Shown: positions 32,469-42,906 of the stretch, one piece after another
Layout: each line of letters opens with the position of its first letter
Numbering within the stretch: position 1 is the stretch's first letter
From: Cephalotus follicularis
Taxonomy: Eukaryota > Streptophyta > Magnoliopsida > Oxalidales > Cephalotaceae
Direction: 5' to 3'
DNA: 64,000 nucleotides
Assembly: GCA_001972305.1 (NCBI GenBank)
Contig: BDDD01001811.1
Span: 126,690 to 190,689 of the forward strand
Program-made: the position numbers and the translations under genes
The notes under the pieces: generated by a model
The model's input: the letters and a program-made list of their open reading frames with translations, nothing else
Told to the model about the DNA's origin: nothing
The model's database searches: none

Positions 32469-33411
32469 TGGGTGCTGCTTCTTTGTTCGGTGCAGAGAAA
32501 GAGAGAGAAGAAGAGAGAAAGAGAAAGAGTGAGAAGGAGAGAGAGAGAAAGAGAGAAGAGAAGAGAAGGAGAATTTTCTGGAGATTTCGATGTAGAAATT
32601 TCTTCAGTGTAGAGAAAGAAGGAGATTAAAGCAATGTGAGGATTTCTAATCACCTTTCTAAAGTATTTTATGGTGATAAGAAAAAAAAAGCTATTTTTAT
32701 ACCAAAGTATTTTAACGAAAAATTCTATATTTTTATGCCAAGGTTATGTAAGGATTCCTACTTTCTAAAGTATTTTATTCACTTTTCCAAAGTATTTTAT
32801 TCCATATTTGATGCCAAAGTAATTTACGTTATTTCTGAATATTATGCAGCAAATTCTTATGTTTTACGTATTTCGAATTTCTGCCAAATTCTTGATGAAA
32901 TTTTATGTTTAAAAAATTTTGCTTATGTTATGCTATTATTTTCAATGAAATTATGAATTTATTTGTTTACCATAATTTTTACCGCTTTTATGTAAATTCA
33001 GTTTTACAAATGTTGTACGGATTTATTTTTATGAATGCTTTGAGCTGATCACTCAAAGTATTTAAGAAAATGATTTATGAAATGAGAAAATGCAACGAAC
33101 TGAGATGAACAACTACTGGATTGCGATCCAGTGAGGATTAATCTAGACAAGGATTAATATTATGAGCAGAGAGTGCTCATGGACATGCATGTGATTAAAG
33201 TATAGTAATCGGGGAGTGCACAATGCCCCAGTGAAGCAATGGTTTAATTGGGTCTGTTTTTATGTTTTTATGACCCCTCGGTTATTTATGAAATGTCATG
33301 ATTCATGAGGTATGATCAGAAAAAGAGAATGAAATGTTCTGTTTCATGAGATATGAATAGAAAAGAATGAATGTGATTTTATGAAATGTGCAAGTTTTTA
33401 TAACAGAAAAG

Positions 33412-33519
33412 GATTTTAATGATGTTTTATTTTCAAAGTATGGCTATGTTATATGCCAGTAAAATGATTTTAATGATGTTTTATTTTCAAAGTATGGCTA
33501 CGTTATATGCCAGAAAAAT
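33412..33519 (+). repeat. 54-bp tandem duplication in LTR G
   Basis: Units 33412-33465 and 33466-33519 differ at about two positions (GCTATGTT versus GCTACGTT, and the last bases), so the duplication is recent relative to the surrounding decay. Confidence 0.92.
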
Positions 33520-34307
33520 GTACGATTTGAAGAAGTTTTGATAAACAATATCGAAAAGAAATTTCTATAACATTTTATAACTATAATTCTTACTAGGCTA
33601 TTTGAGCTCATTCCTTGCAATGTTTTGTTTCCAAATAAAATATTTTCCAGGAAATGATCGGAGGTGGAATTGCGAGCTTTAGAGAAATTCGTAAAGGAAG
33701 CTTTGGAACGAAATTATGTTATGCTATAAGGTTTTGTATCAACTGCTTTTGACATAACGAGTTTATGTTTCCGATGTATAACGCTGTTATGACAAGTCTA
33801 TGTTTTCCGCTGTGTAAGGTATTATGACTGATGACGTGTAAACATAAATGTATAGAAATAAACACTATAATTACTACGTTTTCATAAAATGTTGTTGTTT
33901 AGAAGTTGGTGCTAAAAGTTATAGAATATATTTGAGGTTTATAATTCTGTTGTAAATTGTTACGAGTAAGAAAATTATTAAGAAATAAGGATATTTGAAG
34001 ATATCAAGTTATCGAGTATGATGTGATGTTTCCATTGTGATGTATCGTTGTTAGAAATGATCATCATAGTGTTTAATGCGAGAAATATGATAATTCTAAA
34101 AGTTGGTGTTAAAGGCTGTAAAGGTATCCTGTGAAGTTTATGATAAAGATGATTAATAATAATTCTAAGTATATTTTGAAGTTATGAGTTTATCGAATAC
34201 GATATAAGCAATATCATTTAAAAGGTTAAAGGTTTCACCCCACGCAACGTACTGGATCCTTGAGGTTCATTTTGAGTATAAAGTGAACTTGGATCGGGGG
34301 CGTTACA

Positions 34308-35722
34308 TCTATCGCCTTTAGTGGTCTTGTTCTTATGTTCTCCTCTTCTCCATCCATCCTTACAAGGTCTCTTTTTACAAATGTAACTTACGTTCCAAAT
34401 GAAATTACATACAAATTATTAGAGTAGAGAATACATATGAAAGATGAGAAGAGATCCTATTCTAAAAAGGATATAGAAGAGAAACATTAAATGGTGCATA
34501 CAAGCGCCTTATTACAGATCATTAATGAATAGCAGATAATATTATCCACAAAAGAAAACAAAACTAGGTCTTATCCTTATTGGCCATCCATTGTGCATAA
34601 GAGAATTAAAGTATATATCCAATATAACGTCCAAACAATGAACCAAAGCCTCTTACAATAACCAATTACAAAATTTAATATTAGAAGTTGTTTATAGGTT
34701 TAACTCCCACTAAATCAAGCAATGATCATTTATCCTCTAAGTGATTTAATTCCAAAGTTCCAAACATTTAGCATTAGTGTATTTCTCTGTCTAAGCGTCG
34801 TCGAAAGTGTCGTCGGTTACACGTTAAGCTTAAGCCTTTCAATAGATTCTTTATGCAGTGCGCCCAAGTACCAACCCAGACCACCTAACCGGTGACAGTT
34901 TGAATCAAACCGTCAGCGCATTGTGTAAATGTTTGGGTTTTAAGCAAAACATCGTGGCTTTAACGCTTAAGTGTCGACAGTTTGTGCAAAACCGCTGGCG
35001 CTCAACGTTTCCGTCATCGCTTTACCTCTGCGCTTAGGTTAACTGTCGACGGTTTAAATAAGACAGTCGACAGTTATACTGTTGCAGAATGGCAATATGC
35101 CCAAAACTGCAGTTTTCCCAAACATTGGACTTAAGGCATTCCAAATATCTGCACTTTGCAAACTTTTGGCAACCTCAAGCTACACTATGCGGGTACAAGA
35201 TACAAGTCCAAACCAAATGGCCTATGCAATTCACACATTCTTCAACCATTATTCATAAACTAGAAATCAAAGGCATTTTCCAAGGATTACAGGCAAGAGT
35301 ATCCAGAAGCAAGCCAATGGTTGCACAAATGCTCCCACTGTCTCAAGCAACTAGACACTACCCCGCACATAATAAGTGCAGAAAATTCAACAAAATCCAA
35401 GCTATGCACAAACAATTTCATATGTCTACAAAACTAGTCAAATGAACTCCGAATTGTATTTCGCCTTTTGGGCACAACTTGTAAAGCAATCCTCTACATG
35501 TCAAAACAACATCCAATGCAATTGCAAACAGGATAGCGATACAAACAGTTTTGAATGCAATCAAATTTCACTCAAAACTATTCAAAACACCAAAATTACA
35601 CCAAGGCACTATGGGATTGAGTTAAACCACAAAACCTCACCTCTAATTAAACTTCTAATTTGTCATCATCCTAGGCATCTGAATTCAATTATAATTGATA
35701 TGGTAGGCTCTGATATCACTGC
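34308..35722 (-). other. copia F leader, LTR-proximal part with primer site
   Basis: Non-coding leader between solo LTR G and the 5' LTR. The minus-strand primer-binding site is at 35702-35722: directly after the LTR comes GCAG, then TGATATCAGAGCC, one mismatch from the initiator-Met tRNA complement TGGTATCAGAGC. Plus-strand open frames at 35089-35445 and 35376-35771 have no family match and cross the primer site, so I do not accept them as genes. Confidence 0.75.
34795..35072. repeat. GTCGAC-type array in copia F leader
   Basis: Motif variants at about 34795, 34807, 34891, 34910, 34971, 34992, 35011, 35030, 35043 and 35064. Spacings of 19, 21, 19, 19 and 21 occur within clusters. Clear copies are GTGTCGACAG at 34971, CTGTCGACGG at 35043 and ACAGTCGACAG at 35064. 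It is more decayed than the arrays in A, M and G. Confidence 0.65.
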
Positions 35723-37850
35723 TGAGAATCGATATGCATCCCCAGTGTCAGAATCGGACTTAGGGTGTTAAGGGGTGTAATTTTAAAAATCTGGTTTGCA
35801 GCGAAAGTTAAAGCCCTCAACACCACAATTAAAATAGGTCCAATTCTAACATTTACAAGTCCAAGGATCACCCATATCACCTCATAATTAAATTGGCATC
35901 ACTTATGCGTGCTAGTGTGATGCACTACTTACAAAGAGAGTGTCAAGAGGCTATACCAAACTTGGTGACTCCTTCTCTTTGCCGGTTCAAGCTTGGGAAG
36001 ACTCCCCTTGATCAATCCAAGCTATCTACACCTTTAAGATGCCAAAATCTTCTGCTCCAATCTTCAAGAAAATTAGCTACCTTCATTGCTTTCTCTCCAA
36101 CTAAAATAGCTCCCTTCTATAAAAAAAACCCTTATGAATTTTCTGGTTTCTATATGCTCACAAAGGGAGCATTAGAATTGACATATATTATCAATTCAAT
36201 CCACCCTAGGTAACTCCAAAGGTAGGTAAAGAAAATCAAAGAATGGATTGAAGTGAGAAACAAGCTCCAAGCTTGTAACCACAGAGAAATAGCTCAAGCC
36301 CTAGGAGAGAGCTTTGTATTTCCTTCTCTCACTCTTTTAAAATTTTATGGCTAGAGAAGATTGCTCACTCCCTTGTGTGGCCAACTGGATAGAGCAAAAA
36401 TTGAGTTCAGCTCAACATTCTCATATGACACATGTCATTCTTTCTGTTAGTCATATGCCACCTGTCACAAAACCAATATATAACTAGGCCATATGTCACT
36501 TCCTCCAAGAATCTAGCCCATTAATCACACAAATAAGTACTACTCATTCTAGTGATGCCACATGTCTCTTCATGTAATAATTAGACAAGATCAAGTGAGG
36601 CAGTGACATGTGTCAACATCCAATGGTAACACAACTCACAAAATTCATCTAACCAATATATGATTTTATAATTGTCACCATACCATTAATATGTCCAACA
36701 TATTATGAAGATATCATTATCGGGTAGGGACCCTTTAAAATCTCCGTTATTTTTGGTGATGTTGATAACTTACCGAAACGCCCCCAGGTCTCGGTTAAGC
36801 CATTCTAAATAGGCCCAGACCTATTTAAAATGCTTCCGGAATAATTATCAATATTATCCATATGGAAAATTAATCCAATTAATTTTCTCATAATTTTATC
36901 ACACACCGCTATAACGCGTGGCTTTTTGAGTCATCGGTTCGTATGTACTAAAATCCCTCGTCATACTTGGCCCCGATAGAGATTTAGGGTAAGGATACGT
37001 GTCAACCCTAGTTAATACATCAGTGTCTAAAATATCTGATCATTACTAGGACCTTTGGTAGACTCTTCAGAAATCAAATTTTCAGTCTACCTCAACCTTG
37101 GCCAAGGATTTCAAAAGTCCAAAGTATAATCAGACCATATTAGAGCCGATCAACTTCGCTCAGGTGTGACAATCCCATATTGCGCACACACTTATTTTTG
37201 TATACATTCGATCATACCCAAAGACCACCCGATTGCCAGCCCCAAGAAAGAACTGGGTAAGGTAGAGATCAAAGCATAACAATGTTCATACAATATAGAG
37301 CAGACGCTCAAGTCTAAAGATCAGACGAGTTCTATGAACTCGCTAAGTGTTTAACACTTATACACAACCGCAACAAGTAGAAATCATTACTGACACGAGA
37401 ATAGAGACTATCCAAATAGTGTTTCCTACGTCAGTCCAGTTCAGTGTACGCGCTCCCAGCGCGCACCCCGTACTTACCCTAATGTATCAACACAGATTGC
37501 AGTGAGAGAATCCATCCTCCCCTCCCTGAGAGCAGGCAACGTACATGCAAGTATATCCAGTTCACTAATGCCCACAAAGTGAACCTATGACGTGGAACTA
37601 ATTCGATAGAAGAAATAAGGTAGCCAATCTCACTGCCTCAATGCTTGGCATCCAACCTTATGCCTGGGCATCACAAGTGTAAGTAGATTAATTTAAACTA
37701 CTTCAATTATGTGATAAAACACAAATGATATTGCCAATAATAATATAATCAAAATTAGCACGTGTCATGTATATAGAAAAAGACTGTTTATATACATAGA
37801 CAGGTCCGATACATAAGCACATCCAATGGCTTGTTGAGTCACCCTATCTT
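35723..37850 (-). mobile_element. copia F 5' LTR
   Basis: Minus-strand LTR starting near 37850 (decayed TGTTAGATAGG edge) and ending ...ATCGATTCTCA at 35723. It is collinear with the 3' LTR across its whole length, apart from gypsy A and LTR M, which are absent here. It gives the empty sites for both insertions. The two F LTRs are clearly more diverged from each other than those of gypsy A, so F is older, as nesting requires. Confidence 0.88.
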
Positions 37851-38585
37851 AAACCAGGGTTCTAGTACAATCATCCAAATAGTCTTAGACTATCGAAATA
37901 GTCCCGAAATGATATTCAATATCTTTCCGGACCCGTATAATTAATTCCAAATTAATTTCAACATTAATCATTCGATTCCAGTTTACCGGTACTTTATCCT
38001 GTCGTCAGTTTACGTGCGATGTTTCCTTCGTCATCCTTGGCTCCGATCGCGGAATACAGTAAGGATACGTGTCAACCCTAGATATAGCCACGATGACTAT
38101 AAATCCGTAAAAACATTGCGACTATTAGTAGACCTCCCCGAAAACCTACTTTCCAGTCCATTGGCACCTAGTTAGGTTTTTCAAAGGCTGCAATGGACAC
38201 ATATATTATAGAGCTGATCACCCTCACTGCGAGTGTGACGATCCCTTATTGCACACTCACTCATACATCCATATAGCTCCCACAAGGCCAAAAAACCTCA
38301 TGTTTACCAGCTCGTGGCGAGAACTGGGTAAGGCAGAGATCAAATCCAAGCAGTCACAACACAATACATACGAATTGCTCAGCTCTAAGGAACAATGTAG
38401 GTCACGTATGCCTACTAGTCACCTAGTGACTATGCACTACCGTCATAGATCTGAATCACTATTGACACAGGTAAGTGACTATCCAAATAGGAATCCAATA
38501 GTGGGTCATGTTCAGTGAACATGCTCCAAGCACGCACTCGTATTAGCTTTAGGGGTTCACCCCAAGTGGCAATGAGATACTCCAT
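37851..38585 (-). mobile_element. LTR I, upstream half
   Basis: Resembles LTR D (50030-50480) throughout: AGACCTCCCCGAAAACCTAC, then CTGCAATGGACACATATATTATAGAGC and GAGTGTGACGATCCCTTATT can be aligned with D's counterparts. It is cut at GAGATACTCCA|TGTTGG by the end of LTR D. With 12961-14388 it forms one old LTR. Confidence 0.7.
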
Positions 38586-39374
38586 GTTGGAACCCGGGAG
38601 GGGTCCCGGTCGATTTTGGGTATAGGATGCAAGTGCGTATAATTTAAATTTTTCAAAAACCACCAAGACACAAAGTCAAGGTCACACTTACATCTTACTA
38701 CCAAAATCTATGCGCCTAGGATCTCCGTTTAATATTAAATCAAACAGAAGAAAACAGTCAAGCACACATCCACTTAACCGAAACCAATTCGGTAAACATA
38801 AAAAAAACATAAGATTAGGAACCATACCAACGTTGGCGGCTCCATCACTTTGCCGCTACACGCTTGCCGAAGCAACTACCGGTTACCGACTCCACTGCCG
38901 GTTTCCGGCCAGTCCACGAAAACTTCAACGAACACACCAACGGACTCAAAAAAACATGCTCAACTCGTTTCTGGAGGAGATGCACCAGGAAGAACTCCGG
39001 CAGGCGGCGAACAGCGGCGACGACTCACTGAGTTTGGACTCAGTGGGACTTGGTCAATGCGTCATTGACCGGTGACGACATATGTGAACGTCAAACACCC
39101 GATAAAGCCACTGGTGGCCGAGACTCGACCTAGAACGTGGCGAACAGACGGCGGCAAGTCATCTTGCCCGGCAAAAACAGGATCGCTGTGACACTGCACC
39201 ACCACAACTGGCACCTACAAAGCATGGCCAACACAATCAACCGCAAGAATCACCGTGAATTGGCGCGGAATGCCGAGTCACAACGCACAATGCATTGAGT
39301 CGCCAGGGTCGACCCTGTGCGCACAAACACGGCTATCGCCACGGTGACTGTCGGCAGCCAAAGCGTCGGGCCAA

Positions 39375-39379
<5 letters not shown>

Positions 39380-39407
<28 letters not shown>
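39380..39407. repeat. GA microsatellite in LTR D
   Basis: Fourteen GA units in a row. A simple dinucleotide run inside the GC-rich part of LTR D. Confidence 0.95.
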
Positions 39408-39412
<5 letters not shown>

Positions 39413-40660
39413 AAAATAGGGCGAGAGAGAAAGGAGAGTACCGTGGATGAGAGTCCGCTCCTTTCCCCGGCCACCGACGCCATCGCGCATCATCTTTAGA
39501 TGCGCGCCTACCGCGGGCAACGCACACCCGTGCGTTTCTCTCACCATTTTAGGCGTACTCGGGACACCAAAGAAGAAAAGGGAGACTTAGTCAAAGTCTC
39601 ATGTGTTTTCTCTTTTATTATTCTCTTTTCATTATAAACAACATAATGCTTCTCTCTTAGTTTTAAATTTGTGCACCCCGCACATGGTATGATTAAACAT
39701 ACTCCCACTGTGGTTTCTCTTAATATATCAATTTGACAATACGGTGGTAAATTTAAATAAATAAATCAATCACTAATACCAAATTAATATATACTAGTTA
39801 AAACTAGATTTTCTGCCAAGCTAGCATGTGTGTAGCATGCATCGCTTTTCCAATAATTAGGTGGGACCCGAAAGCCCGGCTTGAATCCGGTACGACTATA
39901 AACTTCTCAAAACATCCCATGAGTTCTGGTACGACTATCCCAATAGTCCCCGACTATTAAAACAACCTCGATGTGAATCACATCACCCCCCGGATCCGTA
40001 AAATTAACTATGTCTATAAGTTGACATCCGGTTAAACTAGTACTTTATTCCGTCAACGGCATATGTGTCATGTATCCTACGTCATACTTAGCTACGACCG
40101 CGACCTACGGTTCGGAATAATGTCACCCCTAGGTAAAGTGACAATAACTGTCACACCCCGTTTTCGGGAAGGCAGACATAAAAGCGGTAAAGGCAATTAA
40201 CACAAAAAGCAGCTCATGTAAAAACCATATAATTTAAACTTTTAATAAGCTGTCAGTTGCGGAAGCATAAAATATCCATAAGCTATAAAACACGTAGCGT
40301 GCATCCCATACTACACGCTACCCAAAACAACCCAACATTGTTAATCGCCCGCAAGACGGAGCGTGAATTACAGTACAAGATTAAAATCCATCAGTAAACA
40401 AAATCATAACAACGGTACATCAATCCTTTAACCAAAACCAGTTTTATTACAAGACAGGTGAAAGCAAAATCAAGAACATAACAGCTTGATCTTCGTCCAT
40501 GTCAGTCCAACCGGTCCACTGCATCAATCTGTAAAGTAGGGGGTTAGCCTTTGTCCTCACTCAGCTAAGTCATAAAAGTAACTCGGGATCAACATGATGC
40601 ATGTCATGATATGAATGCATAAATGATGCAGTGCAGTGGAGACCCCAGTTTATATACATA

Positions 40661-40663
<3 letters not shown>

Positions 40664-40712
<49 letters not shown>
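40664..40712. repeat. TA microsatellite
   Basis: About 24 TA units. The 5' LTR copy has only five at the matching place (near 48138), so the run either expanded here or marks the deletion edge in the 5' LTR. Confidence 0.95.
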
Positions 40713-40713
<1 letters not shown>

Positions 40714-41477
40714 CAGTACAGTAAAATATCAGTGGGGCATATATATATTTGTGAGATATATGTATGCAACAACATTACAGTAGTAGCCCGGCCAGGGCTA
40801 CGTCATCAAGCACAGTAATGTCCGAAAAGGACCAACAGGCAGTACAGGATGTCCGCATAGGACCACAACAGGAAGTATGTGTAGCGCCGCCAACTCCTGG
40901 CCCCACGCTACACTCCCACTTCGGTCCCTGCTCCAGGCAACCGAGCGAGGCAACAGTACAATGAGTTACCCAGCCATACTCCTGGCCCCTAGGTCAACCC
41001 TACCACTAGCCGGCGCTGGAAGCCTCCGCCATGCAACTAGTGGCTCAAGCACAAACACATAACAATTCACAGAGTAAACAGTGTATTCAAGCAGTAACAG
41101 TACAGTAAACAGGACAGTAGTGATCGTTTAGATCCACAACAGGTAGGTTATTTCCAAAATGTTTCAAAAGTGACAACATTCGAAATATTGCATTTTTAGT
41201 AGAAAATACGTTTAAACAGTTTCAGTAGTGGAAACCGCTTTCCAAAGATGTTTGAAAATACGATATCAATATTCATTTCGTACTCAATATAGTGGTTTCA
41301 AATTACATATGCATTTCTAAAGTAACAACACATTAAAAATCATAATCCGAGTACAAACAGTACAAACAGGCAGTAGAACAGTATATGTACAATGCATACA
41401 AATGCTCAAATGCACCCTATCAGGAATCGGGATCGTTTCGTATCGTTAGATGAAGAAATCTCCAAACAGTACCCAAA

Positions 41478-42722
41478 AGACGTCGATGTCTATAAAAGGC
41501 ATCAATATCTTTGTCCATTAACGTCGATGTCCAAGTCCACAGTGTCAGCGCATTCTACTGTCTAAAGACGTTGATGTCCATCATACGCATCGACGCTCAA
41601 GGTCTGGAACCTTAGAACGACAGCGTATTATTCACGGCGTCGACGCGTTAAGGTGGGAACCTTAGGCATCGACGTGTAATACGTCAAAACCCAACCAGGT
41701 GGCCTAAGGCGTCGATGTCTTTCCATAGACGTCGATCCCTTTCACATCAGTAACTAGGCAAAACCCATAAGACGTCGATGTTCATAAAAGGCATCGATGT
41801 CTATCGAGCAGCAGTCGTCTTCTTCCTCACGACTTAACAAACAGTAGCCATTACAAACCATAATCATGCACAATAACACGTAATCAAGGCAGGAAACCAA
41901 CATGAAGATACTCATTACATATCTAGCATATCATGGCATCGATCCAGTGACAAAATCAGTTCAGTAATCATGCCTTTCATACACCAAAACCATAGAGCAT
42001 GCATGAATATCAATCTCAAGATTACAGTCATGGCTTTCCCCTACCTTTCGTCCCAAGTTAGGAACTGGAAAGTCCACCTCTTTACGTTCCAAACTGGTCA
42101 TAACAGTCTCTAGGTCCTTCCCATTGCTGTAAGCCACTAGCTCCAAGCTCCAAGCTCCAACCAAGCTCAACAATGGTGGAAATGTTTTCTCTCCTTAACT
42201 CTCTATTTTCTTTCAAAGGTGTCTCAACCGAACCAGGGATGAAGAGAGGAGGCTTTTTATGCAGGTCAAACATCTCTCTTCCCTCTCTGGCCCATTGCAT
42301 GCATCTCACAGTTCCATTTTCCCATTTTCTCTCTTTCCCAGTTCTGTCCCGTTTCTTTTGCAGGAGTAGACGTTGAAGGTGGCACCACAGTCTGCATGCA
42401 CACCCAAGTGTCATGCCCTTCCTCCCATTCTGGCACCTGCATGCCTGGTATCAATCCAGCATGCACAACACGTATCAATCATGCCCCAAGGCGCTTGAGA
42501 AAGGCTCAAAAAAGATTCCTCTTTGCAACGTTCTTTGTCAGCAGAGTAACATGCCTGGCATTCGAAGTTATCACGTCGACGTCTTTCCAAAGACGTCGAT
42601 GTCTTTCACCATTTTACACGAGGACGTCGATTTCTTCGTATGCATCAATGTGCATGTGCATGCAGCTACGTGCACCCTTTTGCCTCAAGGACGTCGATGT
42701 GATTCCAAAGGCGTTGACGCGT
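41478..42722. repeat. ACGTCGAT arrays in gypsy C 3' LTR
   Basis: Two clusters, 41478-41815 and about 42572-42722, of ACGTCGATGTC/GCGTCGACG motifs. They match the 5' LTR clusters copy for copy, but many CpG sites have become CA or TG (for example GGCATCAATATC here, GGCGTCGATGTC there). Confidence 0.85.
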
Positions 42723-42906
42723 TTTCCCCAGAACAGCATCGTTTTAGCCTTTTTAACATTCTTTTAGCATATAACTCTAAAACTCAACATTATAGGAATT
42801 TTGGGAAAACATCACCAAATTCGGAAAGTCCATCATTTTATTAATTCCACAATTAAAGTACAAGTACATTGTGAAATTACATTACATGAAAATCTCGGGC
42901 GTTACA

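Larger units (their letters stand above)
31756..34307 (+). mobile_element. solo LTR G
   Basis: 2552 bp from TGTAATAACCG to GGGGGCGTTACA, the ends typical of gypsy LTRs. Flanking 5-mers are TCCAT (31751-31755) and TCTAT (34308-34312), a 4/5 TSD. The TATA box at 32461 indicates plus orientation. A very GC-rich patch with G-runs lies at 31850-31950. CAAAGTATTTTA-like motifs recur at least five times in 32660-32820. No internal domain is present, so it arose by LTR-LTR recombination or is a fragment. Confidence 0.75.
14389..37850 (-). mobile_element. copia F, complete span with nested insertions
   Basis: Minus-strand Ty1/copia element. The 5' LTR is 35723-~37850, the primer site is at its left edge, the gag-pol remnants are 26878-30884, and the 3' LTR is 14389-26877. 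The 3' LTR is split by gypsy A and solo LTR M. Removing these and their TSDs leaves 2129 bp, the same as the 5' LTR (about 2128 bp), which supports the model. Solo LTR G splits the leader. No clear TSD is seen for F itself (GGTGC on the left; the right end is decayed). Confidence 0.85.
40149..42906 (-). mobile_element. gypsy C 3' LTR (2758 bp)
   Basis: Collinear with the 5' LTR except for about 390 bp (roughly 40660-41050) that is absent there. The extra block opens with a long TA run and contains GC-rich sequence with repeated ACAGTACAG-like strings. Open frames at 41961-42844 on both strands are LTR sequence with no family resemblance. Confidence 0.92.

Noticed and set aside
35089..35771. 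Two overlapping plus-strand open frames of 118 and 131 residues
   Set aside because: They lie in the minus-strand copia F leader and one runs over the primer site into the LTR. No family resemblance.
39250..39547. Ser/Leu-rich signal-peptide-like frames
   Set aside because: The hydrophobic Leu-Ser stretch is the GA microsatellite read as CT on the other strand; similar artefacts occur at 32345-32653, 53160 and 57600.
42396..42844. Open frames of 123 and 143 residues in the gypsy C 3' LTR
   Set aside because: Overlapping frames on the non-coding strand of an LTR; the 5' LTR equivalent (49500-49933) has different breaks.
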